From NCBI GenBank assembly GCA_045598285.1, contig JAZLLU010000019.1, forward strand, positions 1 to 61,782: 61,782 nucleotides of DNA. Direction: 5' to 3'. This DNA comes from RGIG5612 sp045598285 (GTDB taxonomy: Bacteria > Bacillota > Clostridia > Lachnospirales > Lachnospiraceae). The translations under genes and the position numbers were made by a program. A model generated the notes under the pieces. It searched no databases. It was given only the letters and a program-made list of their open reading frames with translations, and was not told the origin of the DNA. Shown here piece by piece: positions 51,430 to 60,942 of this stretch (position 1 is its first letter; every line of letters starts with the position of its first letter).

Positions 51430-52539
51430 CTAAATTTCGTCCAATTTTACTTCACATTTACTTTTTGCAGACTTATAAAAAGCCTCAATAATAGCTGTAA
51501 CCGTAAGAGTTTGCTCTGGTTTTACTATTAATTCTTCGCCGTTTTGAATGTGATTCATCATATTATTCAATAATTGGAAGTGTCCTGGGAAAACTTCGTT
51601 TGCAAACGGAGCTTCATCAGCAAACACTCTAGGCTCAATATCAGCTTGATATTTTCCCATAGTTGTAAGAATTTTCATTTCTGGAAGTAAGAGTCCTGAC
51701 CGCGTTCCTGCAAAGCGCATATTTGTCTCTTGTGGAAGATTTACTGCCCATGCGGTCTTAAAGTTCATTGTACTTCCGTTTTCCATTCTAATTGAACCAG
51801 TAGCGAACTCTTCAACTTCGAATTCTTCTGGTTTATAAACTTGCTGAGTAAATACACCTGCAGGTGCTCCACTTTCTTTCAAGCTTGTTCTAACATCTTT
51901 TTCATTTCTTGCTATATATGAAGAAGTATTTCCTGAAACAGAAATTACTTTTGGACTTCCCATAATCCATAAAGCAGCATCAATCATATGAACTCCAAGA
52001 TCGCAAAGAACTCCACCGCCAGAAGCACTCTTTTTATGGAACGCGCCCCACTTAGGAACTCCTCTTCTTCTTATAAGAGAAAATTCTGAATAATAAACAT
52101 CGCCTAATGTTCCATCATCATACATCTCTTTTGCAAACCAATATTCAGGATAAAACCTAAGAACCTGGCAAGCAGATAAAAGTTTATTTTTTCTATCTGC
52201 TTCGTCATACATTTCTTTTGCATCTACAAGATTAAGTGCGATTGGTTTTTCGCATGCAACGTTAGCATCGTAAGAGAGTGCAAGCATAGTCATTTCTTTG
52301 TGAAGTCCATTTGGAACACACACTGAAACTAAATCGGGTTTTTCTTTTGCTAACATCTCATCAGTATTTGTATACCAATGTGGCACACCCCATCTTGCTG
52401 CTGTATCTCTTGCAGCTTCTTCATTTAAATCAGATACTGCAACAACTTCGCATTTATCTGGATATGCTTTGTATGCTGGTATATGTGCTTTATTGGTAAT
52501 CATTCCGCAACTAATTACTGCTACTTTTAATTTTTCCAT
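51430..52539 (-). CDS. Gfo/Idh/MocA family oxidoreductase
   Basis: 369 residues. KVAVISCGMITNKAHIP at the N-terminus (GxGxxx reduced to SCGMIT), catalytic K98 in CEKPIALN, DLGVHMIDAALWIMG with D180 and H184. It is a paralogue of the dehydrogenase at 42786. Expected reaction: NAD(P)-dependent oxidation or reduction of a sugar or glycoside hydroxyl. It is the last gene of the long operon from 61.6 kb, 11 bp after the DUF4340 gene and 90 bp before the second importer, which has its own promoter. Confidence 0.88.
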   Translation of the reverse strand: MEKLKVAVISCGMITNKAHIPAYKAYPDKCEVVAVSDLNEEAARDTAARWGVPHWYTNTDEMLAKEKPDLVSVCVPNGLHKEMTMLALSYDANVACEKPIALNLVDAKEMYDEADRKNKLLSACQVLRFYPEYWFAKEMYDDGTLGDVYYSEFSLIRRRGVPKWGAFHKKSASGGGVLCDLGVHMIDAALWIMGSPKVISVSGNTSSYIARNEKDVRTSLKESGAPAGVFTQQVYKPEEFEVEEFATGSIRMENGSTMNFKTAWAVNLPQETNMRFAGTRSGLLLPEMKILTTMGKYQADIEPRVFADEAPFANEVFPGHFQLLNNMMNHIQNGEELIVKPEQTLTVTAIIEAFYKSAKSKCEVKLDEI

Positions 52540-52550
52540 ATCTACCCCTC

Positions 52551-53963
52551 TTACCAGTTTTCGTCTATTGGTTGTCCTAATAAAGAATTTTTACATGCAT
52601 TCTTCATTGCATCTACGAAAGTTTCTCTCATATCAAATTCAGTTATGCCATTTATTTCAACATTAACTCGTCTTAGACTGCCTGGATATAATTTCATAAC
52701 ATCATCAGTTTTCAACTTCTCATTATATTTATATGTAATAGTCATAAGTGGGCTGCCCTCGTTAACGGTACTTTCTAAATATTTTCCGTCAGCAGCAGCA
52801 CTCTTTAACAGTCTATAAAAAGCAAAGAATATTTCTGTATCCATTTCTTTTCCATTTAATTTAGCCCAAATATTTTTCTGGTCTCCACCCGTAGCGTAAA
52901 CATATTTTATTCCATCAAACTCAACAGTAATGCTTTCAACATCACTTCTCATAGGATTTAAAAACCATCTTCTACAAAGTTTTGTATAGTCAATATTTGC
53001 AAACGCAGGTGGATCAATTAAAAACAAAATTCCTGAATCTTTCATGTATGCCAAAAATCGATTCTCATATGGAACAAGCTTCAATTGATAATCTGCTATG
53101 TAATCCGTACCATCTTGAATAGAAAAATCTACTTGCATATATGGATTATCAAATCCAATCATAGAAAGATCTGCATCTGTAACATTGTATGCAACTACAC
53201 TAGTTGCTTCTATTCCTAAAATAGATTCTAATACTTCTCCACCATATGTTTGGTCTAACTCATATGTGCCTTTTATTTTTACTAGATGAGTTGCAGAGCC
53301 AAACGACAATGCCGCAAGCATAGACTCAACATTAGTTTCTTTAACAGCCTCAATCGTTATTGGTTTTTCAAGTGAATATCCCGAAAATGTTACATCTCGC
53401 ATTGCCGAAAGTGCTCCGGATTGAACTGTCGGTGTAACTTGTAAATTAATAAATGTTTGTTTTGGAACAAGGAAGTATAAAATATCTTCTTCGGCAAAAA
53501 GATAAACGTTTTTATCATCATTTACCATGCCGTAATAGTTTCCACTTACTTGCTCTTTATTACCAACAATGAGTTTAAATTCTTTTCCACCAGAATAAAT
53601 AACATCAACAGCTGACAAAGGATTATCTAACCCATATAGTGAAATATCTTGTGCATTTTCTTCAACGGTACGCAATGCACCAAAAGAAGCAACATTATAC
53701 ATCAAATCATAAAAGCCTTCTTGATCTATAATATTAGCAGGCATATCATCGAAGTCATATCCATCGCCATTTCTTTTTACTTCGAATGTGCCGTATTGAT
53801 TAGTAACCGTTAAGTGCTGAACATTTTCTGGCTTTTGTTTTATAAAAACTTTAACATTGCTGTTTTTATCTTTTGATATACTGCTTGCTGTAATAAGCGC
53901 AGCAACCAAAACAACTACTACTATTCCACCAGCAATAATAAATTTAATAAGTTTTTGCTTCAC
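52551..53963 (-). CDS. DUF4340 domain-containing membrane-anchored protein
   Basis: 470 residues with a single N-terminal membrane anchor (about 6-27, LIKFIIAGGIVVVVLVAALI) and a long outer region. It has repeated DUF4340-type beta units such as VQHLTVTNQYGTFEVKR, SLYGLDNPLSAVDVIYSGGK and MIGFDNPYMQVDFSIQDG. DUF4340 proteins occur next to GldG-like ABC proteins in Clostridia and cyanobacteria; their role is unknown. The start is a GTG whose first base is the last base of the GldG stop (TAGTG), with GGAGG eight bases upstream. Confidence 0.82.
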   Translation of the reverse strand: MKQKLIKFIIAGGIVVVVLVAALITASSISKDKNSNVKVFIKQKPENVQHLTVTNQYGTFEVKRNGDGYDFDDMPANIIDQEGFYDLMYNVASFGALRTVEENAQDISLYGLDNPLSAVDVIYSGGKEFKLIVGNKEQVSGNYYGMVNDDKNVYLFAEEDILYFLVPKQTFINLQVTPTVQSGALSAMRDVTFSGYSLEKPITIEAVKETNVESMLAALSFGSATHLVKIKGTYELDQTYGGEVLESILGIEATSVVAYNVTDADLSMIGFDNPYMQVDFSIQDGTDYIADYQLKLVPYENRFLAYMKDSGILFLIDPPAFANIDYTKLCRRWFLNPMRSDVESITVEFDGIKYVYATGGDQKNIWAKLNGKEMDTEIFFAFYRLLKSAAADGKYLESTVNEGSPLMTITYKYNEKLKTDDVMKLYPGSLRRVNVEINGITEFDMRETFVDAMKNACKNSLLGQPIDENW

Positions 53964-55441
53964 TATCTATACCTCCGTTTAAGGTAGATAAGAATACCTG
54001 TTGCCAATATTGCTACAGGAATAATTATGCAGAAAATAACTCCCCATGTAGAAGCACCCGATTGTGTAATAGTTAATATATTTCCTGCTAATGATTTTGC
54101 TTCAATTGAAACTGCATTTTCTCTTTGAGATACAGTATTTAAAATCGCAGTAAGATATTCGGCATTCGCAATAGATGTGTTTGATATTACTGTTGATTCA
54201 AAAGTTTGAACCGATGGTACAGCTAAAATTTGGCTAGTTCTTGTTACACCAACTGCTTGCAAAGTTGAAAGCAACATCGCTGGCATAGGTCCATTCTTTA
54301 TAGAATCTTCACTTCTAAAATTATCTCCAGCTTCTTCTGGTCTAACTCCTGTTGTCTCTGAAAATTCGAGCAACTGTGTAACTGTTTTATTGTCTCTAAA
54401 GTCATAAAGTTTATTTATTGGTCTTGCAAGTGGAAGCAAAACCTTTTTTGATGTATCTTTTAATTTTTCTGTATAAGTATCATCCGAATAATTAACTAAC
54501 GGATAGAATGGTTGATATCCATAAACATTGTTTTCGTTTGTTTCAAAAACTGCGCCTCTGTCTATTTCAATTCCCCACTCTCTTAAAAAGATATCAAGAT
54601 TAGGAAGCTCTGGCTGATTTACATCAGCTGCATAAATTATAGTACGACCATACTCTCCATTATTTTTTAAGAATTCATCTAATTTAGTTAAAACATCTTC
54701 TGATAAATCTTGTTGTGGAGCAAGAAGGAATAATATATCCGATTGGCTAAAATCTCCAGTAACTAAATCTTTTTCATCCACGATAAAGTTATTATCTGTA
54801 AGTATTGATTCTAAAGTTTGTCTATCTTCAGAAACAGCATTACCAGTAAGGATAGTAATATAAACTGGATTTTCTGTATTAACACTTACAATCGCTGATG
54901 TAATAGCCTCTTCTGCTCTACATGCATCAACTTGAAGTTGTTGATTCGAATTATATGTGTATGTAAACATATTATTTAATGGAATCTGTTTTATATTTTT
55001 AGAGCCAACTACTAATATATCGCCCTCTGATAAATTAAGTGTAGGATATTGTGCTGCAAAAGTTGGATCTGTTGTATAGTCAACATACTTAAGCGTTACA
55101 TATTTCGAATATTTTGGATATTGTTCGATTATCTTTTTAGTTTGAACTAGATAAGGACTGCCTGTAAAGCTTCCTTTATCGGCCAAAACATTTATAGTTA
55201 TATCATCAGATAAAGATGCAAGAACTTCTTTTGAATCGGACCCAATATTATAATTAGCGTTTGATGTAAGGTCCAAACTCAAAGGATAACGTTCTGAGAA
55301 TGTATGTACAACCGCGTTTAATAAGAAAACAATAACAACCGCCATCACAACTATTACCGCTAAAAGCGCATTAAGGCGGCCTGTTTCTGTCTTAAACAAT
55401 TTTTTTATTTTATTTTTTGTTTTTTCTATAAAATCTTTCAT
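53963..55441 (-). CDS. GldG-like ABC-type uncharacterised auxiliary component
   Basis: 492 residues from the second of two adjacent ATGs, which is better spaced from AGAGG. There is a membrane segment near each end (about 24-45 and 467-486, TWGVIFCIIIPVAILATGIL) and a large outer domain between. DSKEVLASLSDDITINVLAD and VEYVDYT-like lines (KYVDYTTDPTFAAQYP) match the GldG/DUF7088 family. In gliding Bacteroidetes GldG joins GldA and GldF in an ABC transporter; in Clostridia the trio's task is unknown. It sits 7-10 bp after the permease gene. Confidence 0.82.
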   Translation of the reverse strand: MKDFIEKTKNKIKKLFKTETGRLNALLAVIVVMAVVIVFLLNAVVHTFSERYPLSLDLTSNANYNIGSDSKEVLASLSDDITINVLADKGSFTGSPYLVQTKKIIEQYPKYSKYVTLKYVDYTTDPTFAAQYPTLNLSEGDILVVGSKNIKQIPLNNMFTYTYNSNQQLQVDACRAEEAITSAIVSVNTENPVYITILTGNAVSEDRQTLESILTDNNFIVDEKDLVTGDFSQSDILFLLAPQQDLSEDVLTKLDEFLKNNGEYGRTIIYAADVNQPELPNLDIFLREWGIEIDRGAVFETNENNVYGYQPFYPLVNYSDDTYTEKLKDTSKKVLLPLARPINKLYDFRDNKTVTQLLEFSETTGVRPEEAGDNFRSEDSIKNGPMPAMLLSTLQAVGVTRTSQILAVPSVQTFESTVISNTSIANAEYLTAILNTVSQRENAVSIEAKSLAGNILTITQSGASTWGVIFCIIIPVAILATGILIYLKRRYR

Positions 55442-55451
55442 CATGCCACCT

Positions 55452-56156
55452 CTAATTCCATCGTTTACGCTCTAATAGTGCAGTTGTAATTGTGCAAAAT
55501 AGCGCTGCTACACTTAAAAAGAATATTACGTTTTGAAGTTCAACAATTCCTAAAGTGAAAGGAGAATATCTTTCATTAAACGAAATATATTCAAAAAACG
55601 ATTTAAAGAAATTGCTTTTAACTACATAAGCAATAGCATCAACAAGCATTAGAAATAAGCTTACCGCAAATCCTAAAACAGCTGCTATTACCTGACTTTC
55701 TGTAATAGAAGAAAGGAATAGGCATATAGCTATTAAAGACATTCCTAACAAGCAAAGCCCTATAAAGTTTCCTATTGTGCAAGACCAATCAACTTTTCCA
55801 TAGAAAGACGCAATAATTGCATCAATAATTGTTCCTGAAATAGCAATTACATAAACAACCAAAGCTGCACAATATTTGCCCATAATAATTCCAAGTCTGG
55901 AAATTGGAGCAGTAAAAAGAAGTTGCTCTGTATTTGTCTTTTTTTCCTCACTCATAAGTCTCATAGTAAGAACCGGAACAAGGAATAAAACTACAGGGAA
56001 CAACAAATCAAAAAGTTGCGAAAGATCTGTAGTAGCTCTATATAAATTGTATGTGAAAAAGTAATATCCTGAGAAAAAATATGCAACAGCAATAATTACA
56101 TAACCTAATGGAGTTCTAAAATATGCTTTAACCTCACGCTTAAAAATTGAGCTCAT
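55452..56156 (-). CDS. ABC-2 type permease (GldF-like)
   Basis: 234 residues, six membrane segments, with SSIFKREVKAYFRTPLGYVI at the N-terminus and RLMSEEKKTNTEQLLFTAPIS in the first loop, the two marks of the GldF/NosY-like group. It is translationally coupled to the ATPase (TAATG overlap). With the neighbouring ATPase and the GldG- and DUF4340-like proteins it forms a four-part envelope transporter. Confidence 0.88.
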   Translation of the reverse strand: MSSIFKREVKAYFRTPLGYVIIAVAYFFSGYYFFTYNLYRATTDLSQLFDLLFPVVLFLVPVLTMRLMSEEKKTNTEQLLFTAPISRLGIIMGKYCAALVVYVIAISGTIIDAIIASFYGKVDWSCTIGNFIGLCLLGMSLIAICLFLSSITESQVIAAVLGFAVSLFLMLVDAIAYVVKSNFFKSFFEYISFNERYSPFTLGIVELQNVIFFLSVAALFCTITTALLERKRWN

Positions 56157-57112
56157 TATTTATCCCTCCCTTTCTTCTGTCCTGTTAATGCAAGGAATGT
56201 ACTCTCAAGAGAAATTTCTTTGCTATACATTTGAAGAATAGTTAACCCTTCTTTAGAGAATGCTTTATATAACGCTTCTCTTATATCATAACCTTCCTTA
56301 GCAACAACATTATAATCTTCACAATCTTTTTCTTTAGCCTCAAGTTTTTCAAACTTTTGGACAGCATCAATATTACGAAGAACATCTTCTATTTGTTCAC
56401 ATTCGCCTTTAATGCGAATAACTACTTCACTACCTTCTGTCATGTTCTTGCCAATAGATTCAATAGGACCATCAAAAGCAATCTTTCCTTCATGTATCAA
56501 AATGATTCTGCTACAAATAGCTTGAATTTCTGAAAGAATATGAGACGAAACAATTACAGTGCTTTCTTTCCCTGAATCTTTTATGAGTTGTCTAATCTCT
56601 ATTATTTGAGAAGGGTCAAGACCAACCGTTGGCTCATCCAAAATAATAACCTTTGGACTTCCAATAAGAGCCTGCGCAAAACCTACTCTTTGTTTATAAC
56701 CTTTAGAAAGGTTTCTAATCATTCTTTCTGAAAGATGAGAAATGCCAGTTTGTTTGCATATTGCATCAATATGTTCTTTCCTTTTTTCAGGGTTTTTTGT
56801 AAAGCCTTTGATATCGCAAACATAATCTAAATATTCAACAATTCTCATGTCTGAATAAAAAGCGAAAAGTTCAGGCAAATAGCCTATTTGACTTTTTGCC
56901 TTATTTGGCTCTTTTAATAAATCATAACCACCGATATTTATCGTTCCTTGTGTAGGAGCAATATAACCCGTGATGCAATTCATAGTCGTACTTTTTCCAG
57001 CACCATTAAGTCCTAAAAGTCCAACTACTTCTCCTTCTTTGATGTTGAAACTAAGCCCATCGATTGCGACTTTTTCACCATACTTTTTTACTAGGTCTTT
57101 TACCTCAATCAA
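56156..57112 (-). CDS. ABC transporter ATP-binding protein (GldA-like)
   Basis: 318 residues. Walker A GLNGAGKST, signature NLSKGYKQRVGFAQAL, Walker B KVIILDEPTVGLD, H-loop VSSHI. The C-terminal 90 residues hold the DUF4162-type extension of drug/antibiotic or Gld-like ATPases (EGSEVVIRIKGECEQ onward). It is 15 bp after the ROK kinase gene in the middle of a sugar operon, an unexpected position for an envelope transporter. Confidence 0.9.
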   Translation of the reverse strand: MIEVKDLVKKYGEKVAIDGLSFNIKEGEVVGLLGLNGAGKSTTMNCITGYIAPTQGTINIGGYDLLKEPNKAKSQIGYLPELFAFYSDMRIVEYLDYVCDIKGFTKNPEKRKEHIDAICKQTGISHLSERMIRNLSKGYKQRVGFAQALIGSPKVIILDEPTVGLDPSQIIEIRQLIKDSGKESTVIVSSHILSEIQAICSRIILIHEGKIAFDGPIESIGKNMTEGSEVVIRIKGECEQIEDVLRNIDAVQKFEKLEAKEKDCEDYNVVAKEGYDIREALYKAFSKEGLTILQMYSKEISLESTFLALTGQKKGRDK

Positions 57113-57127
57113 TTTTCTTTACCTCAT

Positions 57128-58069
57128 TTACATAATATCTTGATATGATGCGCCAATAATTCCAGCATCATTTCCTAGTGTTGCTAGTTCAATTGGCGGA
57201 TAACCTGTTACGTCATATGCAAAAGTATATTTAGGCATATTCTCTCTTATCTTATCTAAAAGAAAATCGCCTGCATTAGAAACTCCGCCACCCATCAAAA
57301 CAATTTCAGGTCTGAAGATATTTACAAGCGAACCAATTCCGTTTGCTAAGTAGCAAGCATAATTATCAACTACTTCCATAGCAACTTTATCGCCTTCCTT
57401 AGCACATTCAAAAGCAGTCTTTCCGTTAACTTCGCCGTTTTCTTCTACCCATTTAACCATTGCTGATTCAGGGTGAGCTTCGATAGCTTCTTTTGTTTGT
57501 CTCATAAGTGCTGTTGCGCTTCCATAAGATTCAAAGCATCCATTAATTCCGCATGTGCATGGATAGCCGTCATGTACAAGTACCATATGTCCTAATTCTG
57601 CACCAACTCCATTTCCACCAGCGAAAACTTTTCCATTGATGATTATTCCGCCACCAACGCCTGTTCCAAGGGTAAGCATAATTACATGTTTTCTTCCTTT
57701 TGCAGCACCGGCAACAGTTTCTCCGATAATAGCGCAGTTAGCATCATTTCCAATATAAACAGGAACCGGAATATATTTTTCAAGTTCTTCACGCATAGGG
57801 ACATCTTTCCAATTAGTATTATTTGAAAAGCAAAGACGACCTGTCTCATAAATAGACCCCGGTGTTCCAATACCAACGCAAGGAAGGTCTGTTATTTCAA
57901 TTCCTAAAGGTTTAATAACTTCATAAACTGCATCAGCAGCAGCCTTCATAGACTCTTCAAAAGTACCAGGAGTTTTAACTACATGTTTCGCAATTATGTT
58001 GAAGTTTTCATCAACAACTCCAACCTTGATACTCATTCCACCAATATCAACGCCAACACGATATTTCAT
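57128..58069 (-). CDS. ROK family sugar kinase, glucokinase-like
   Basis: 313 residues. ATP motif VDIGGMSIKVGVVD, catalytic Asp in GNDANCA, LGTGVGGGIIING, and the zinc-binding ELGHMVLVHDG with CTCGINGCFES. It phosphorylates glucose or a related hexose with ATP. Its stop is 15 bp from the ATPase start and its own start is 2 bp from the isomerase stop. In this operon it would capture the sugar released by the dehydrogenase/isomerase steps. Confidence 0.92.
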   Translation of the reverse strand: MKYRVGVDIGGMSIKVGVVDENFNIIAKHVVKTPGTFEESMKAAADAVYEVIKPLGIEITDLPCVGIGTPGSIYETGRLCFSNNTNWKDVPMREELEKYIPVPVYIGNDANCAIIGETVAGAAKGRKHVIMLTLGTGVGGGIIINGKVFAGGNGVGAELGHMVLVHDGYPCTCGINGCFESYGSATALMRQTKEAIEAHPESAMVKWVEENGEVNGKTAFECAKEGDKVAMEVVDNYACYLANGIGSLVNIFRPEIVLMGGGVSNAGDFLLDKIRENMPKYTFAYDVTGYPPIELATLGNDAGIIGASYQDIM

Positions 58070-58071
58070 AA

Positions 58072-58974
58072 TTAAACACCAACCTTCTTAAGTACTCCGT
58101 CAACAAATCCTTTTGCTCTTTCAATATCGCCTTCATCGAGATGCTCGATAATAAGAGGAATATTTGGATGACACTCAGCTAATCTTTTAACATAAAGTTC
58201 GTAGTTAAGATTACCTAATCCTGCTGCCGGAAGTTCAATTGCTCCCGAACCTCTAAATGAGTGAGAAGCATCAGCATCAATATCAGCATGTTTTTCTGAT
58301 GTATCAACAGCTTTACTGATATCCTTAGCATGAGCTATCTTCATGTAAGGAGCTAAGTTATCAAAGATATCATTAAGTGTTCCGTCGATATCCGCATAAT
58401 GTGCTTCATCAAAATAGTTTGTAGGATCGCAAATAAGTCCAAGACCCTTTGTTCCAACTTCGTCAAACATTCTCTTAACTTGCTCTACACTACCAACCAC
58501 ATTATTAACATAATTTTCTACGATAAAAGTTGCACCATTATCATAAGCGTACCCAGCCAAATCTTTAATAATTGCAATAGCTTCATCGAATACCTTTGGT
58601 GATGCATTTCTTTCATCCCAAACCCAATCGCTCTCTTCATTATATGTGCCTGTTTCAGAAGCAACATAAGGGCATCCTAAATCTCTAGCATATTTAATCA
58701 TCATCTTAAGATAATCAATATTTTCTTGTCTCTTTACTGGGTCTGGATGAATAAAGTTTGTATATGCTGAAACCGCAATAATAGGAAGGTTTGCATCTCT
58801 GAATTTATCCCTAATAAGATTTGCTTTTTCCTTTGTGAGCGGTTCTTTTGTAGCATCTAAATCTTTAAAAGATACATCTAACTGCACGCAGTTGAAATCT
58901 GTTTCTTTTATTCTTTTTATTGTTTCATCTAATGTATATGGATAATATCCTGTAAATATTCCTGTACTAATCAT
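58072..58974 (-). CDS. Sugar phosphate isomerase/epimerase family TIM barrel
   Basis: 300 residues. Metal ligands by position: E153 (IVENYV), D183 (CDPTNY), H215 (AHAKD) and E277 (IEHLDE), the four-residue set of this fold. Expected role is isomerisation or epimerisation of a keto-sugar made by the neighbouring dehydrogenase. The start at 58974 follows GGGAG by 8 bp. The frame stays open 27 codons upstream, but those lie in the repeated element at 58997-59067, whose other copy is frameshifted, so they are not coding. It is 2 bp before the ROK kinase. Confidence 0.87.
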   Translation of the reverse strand: MISTGIFTGYYPYTLDETIKRIKETDFNCVQLDVSFKDLDATKEPLTKEKANLIRDKFRDANLPIIAVSAYTNFIHPDPVKRQENIDYLKMMIKYARDLGCPYVASETGTYNEESDWVWDERNASPKVFDEAIAIIKDLAGYAYDNGATFIVENYVNNVVGSVEQVKRMFDEVGTKGLGLICDPTNYFDEAHYADIDGTLNDIFDNLAPYMKIAHAKDISKAVDTSEKHADIDADASHSFRGSGAIELPAAGLGNLNYELYVKRLAECHPNIPLIIEHLDEGDIERAKGFVDGVLKKVGV

Positions 58975-58996
58975 TATTACTTCTCCCTTCTTCTTT

Positions 58997-59067
58997 TGCT
59001 CGTGTCCCGTACGAACTTCTCTCAATCGCGAAAAACGCTCTTCGAGAAGTTGCACGGCTCCACTCGC
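58997..59067 (-). repeat. Second copy of the 72-bp intergenic element, before the TIM-barrel gene
   Basis: Nearly identical to 42694-42765 after reverse complement, with one base less in the central T/C run. It begins at the stop codon of the upstream dehydrogenase and ends about 20 bp before the isomerase start, so it fills almost the whole gap between two genes of one operon. Confidence 0.85.
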
Positions 59068-60176
59068 TATAACAGCTCGCTTAATTCTACTGTTCTTTTT
59101 TCTTTTATCGATTTATAACAGCTCTCAACACATGCAATTGTGATTATGTTATCCTTTGCGGAAATTTCCGGTTCAGTATCATCTTCGATTGCTCTCATAA
59201 GTGATGCCATTGTTCCTTCAAAAGCATCTGGAAACCATACTTTATCCCACTTTGGCTCTATCCACTGATTTGGATAATTCTTTGATGTGAATCTTAATGT
59301 GCTAGGAACTGGATCTGGATAGAATGGCCATCCAATTGTGCCTTCTGCCATACCTTCTGTTCCTTCTACTCTCCACTTAATATAAATATCTTTCTCGCAA
59401 GGTTCTTCTGGCCAAGCCCAAACATCATCTAAGCTTGTTGCCATAAGTCCATTTGCATAATGGAAAGTATATTGTGTAATTCCATCAACATGTGGGAACT
59501 TACTTCTTGGGTCTGTTCTACAAACACATGTAATGCTTTCTGGATCGCCAAAAAGATATCTAAATGAGTCTACATGATGAATACCCATTCCAAAAATTTC
59601 TAACTTGTCATACTCCGTAAGGAATGTTTGCCAGTGAGGAATTGCTCTCATCTCAACTGTTGCTACAACAATCTCTCCAAGCTCGTTCATATCAAGAAGT
59701 TTCTTAAGCGCTCTCATAGATTGGTCATAACGCATATTTGAATTAATTGCGATTTTCTTTCCATACTGCTCGCCAAGAGATGCAATCTCTCTTGCACCAG
59801 CAAGGTCCATAGCAACAGGCTTTTGGCAAAGAATGCCTTTAAGGTTAGGATTCTTAACCGCTTCTCTAACTATTTCTGGCTGGCAATCTGGTGGATAAGC
59901 AATATCGATGATATCTAAAGATTCATCTTTTACTAATTCCTGCCATGTATCGTAAACAACTGGTATTGCATGCATATCAGCAACTTCCTCGGCATGCGCT
60001 TTAGTTCTTGAAGCAATAGCAACCGGATTAAAACCAGCGTTTCTATAAGAAACTAAGTGGCAGTCTCTCATAATAAATCCAGAACCAATACATCCAATTC
60101 TAAAATCTTTTTTCTTTGGATGCTGCGGAATAGTACTATCTTCTAATATTTTTTTAATTTCTTCTACACTACCCAT
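59067..60176 (-). CDS. Gfo/Idh/MocA family oxidoreductase, QKP variant
   Basis: 369 residues. An N-terminal extension of about 24 residues precedes RIGCIGSGFIMRDCHLV. The usual EKP is CQKPVAMD (K119 kept, Glu changed to Gln); the Asp/His site reads GMGIHHVDSFRYLFG. The C-terminal domain is rich in Trp and Pro (DDVWAWPEEPCEKD), unlike the paralogues at 42786 and 51430, so the substrate is probably different. It is 18 bp after deoC and is followed at once by the repeated element. Confidence 0.85.
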   Translation of the reverse strand: MGSVEEIKKILEDSTIPQHPKKKDFRIGCIGSGFIMRDCHLVSYRNAGFNPVAIASRTKAHAEEVADMHAIPVVYDTWQELVKDESLDIIDIAYPPDCQPEIVREAVKNPNLKGILCQKPVAMDLAGAREIASLGEQYGKKIAINSNMRYDQSMRALKKLLDMNELGEIVVATVEMRAIPHWQTFLTEYDKLEIFGMGIHHVDSFRYLFGDPESITCVCRTDPRSKFPHVDGITQYTFHYANGLMATSLDDVWAWPEEPCEKDIYIKWRVEGTEGMAEGTIGWPFYPDPVPSTLRFTSKNYPNQWIEPKWDKVWFPDAFEGTMASLMRAIEDDTEPEISAKDNIITIACVESCYKSIKEKRTVELSELL

Positions 60177-60194
60177 AATTAACCCCCGTACATT

Positions 60195-60923
60195 TTATAA
60201 TTCTGTATCTTCTGTAATTTCAGGAAGAACCAATGTACCTTCAGCTTCTCTTTTACGTGCTTCTTCCATAATAGTTTGCGTTCTTGTGCAACCAAATCTA
60301 GAGCCACCAACAGCTAATACTTTAAGAACTGCATCTAAAGTTCTAACGCCACCTGCTGCCTTAACTTTCATATTCTCAGGTGTGTTAGCTCTCATGAGTT
60401 TAAGGTCATGAAGTGTTGCGCCCGAAGGAGCGTAACCAGTAGCTGTCTTAGTAAAGTCAGCACCTACCCTCGCACATATTTCGCAAAGTTTAATCTTTTG
60501 CTCATCATTAAGATAAGCATTTTCAAAAATTACTTTAACTTGCGCGCCCTTAGCATGTGCTGCATCAACAACAGCTTTAAGGTCAGCTTCTGTCTTGTCA
60601 TATTCTCCTGAAAGTGTGTAACTAATGTTTTGAACAACGTCAACTTCTACGCAGCCAAGGTCAATTGCTTGTTCAGTTTCAAAAACTTTAGTTTCTGTTG
60701 TATGAGTTCCGTGTGGGAATCCTATAACCGTTGTTACTTTTATGTCTGTACCATCTAGCATTTCTTTTGTAAGTGTGATGTCACATGGGCGAACGCAAAC
60801 GCTAACTACATTATATTCTTTTGCAAGATTAAGTCCGTCTACTACGTCTTTGTGTGTGAATGTTGGATTAAGCAAAGATAAATCTATCATCTGTGCTATG
60901 TCTTTAGATGTTACTTTCTCCAT
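60195..60923 (-). CDS. deoC: Deoxyribose-phosphate aldolase (DeoC/LacD-type)
   Basis: 242 residues, TIM barrel of the DeoC family. The Schiff-base Lys is in DFTKTATGYAPSGAT and the second Lys in VKAAGGVRT; VEVDVVQNISY and VKVIFENAYL are also typical. It cleaves 2-deoxyribose-5-phosphate to glyceraldehyde-3-phosphate and acetaldehyde, but in sugar operons DeoC-like aldolases may act on other deoxy or keto sugar phosphates. It follows the acetyltransferase by 19 bp. Confidence 0.88.
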   Translation of the reverse strand: MEKVTSKDIAQMIDLSLLNPTFTHKDVVDGLNLAKEYNVVSVCVRPCDITLTKEMLDGTDIKVTTVIGFPHGTHTTETKVFETEQAIDLGCVEVDVVQNISYTLSGEYDKTEADLKAVVDAAHAKGAQVKVIFENAYLNDEQKIKLCEICARVGADFTKTATGYAPSGATLHDLKLMRANTPENMKVKAAGGVRTLDAVLKVLAVGGSRFGCTRTQTIMEEARKREAEGTLVLPEITEDTEL

Positions 60924-60942
60924 AATTTTGTACTCCTTTAAA

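Noticed and set aside
58975..59055. 27-codon N-terminal extension of the TIM-barrel gene
   Set aside because: It lies in the repeated element, has no ribosome site, and the other copy of the element is shifted by one base and hits a stop.
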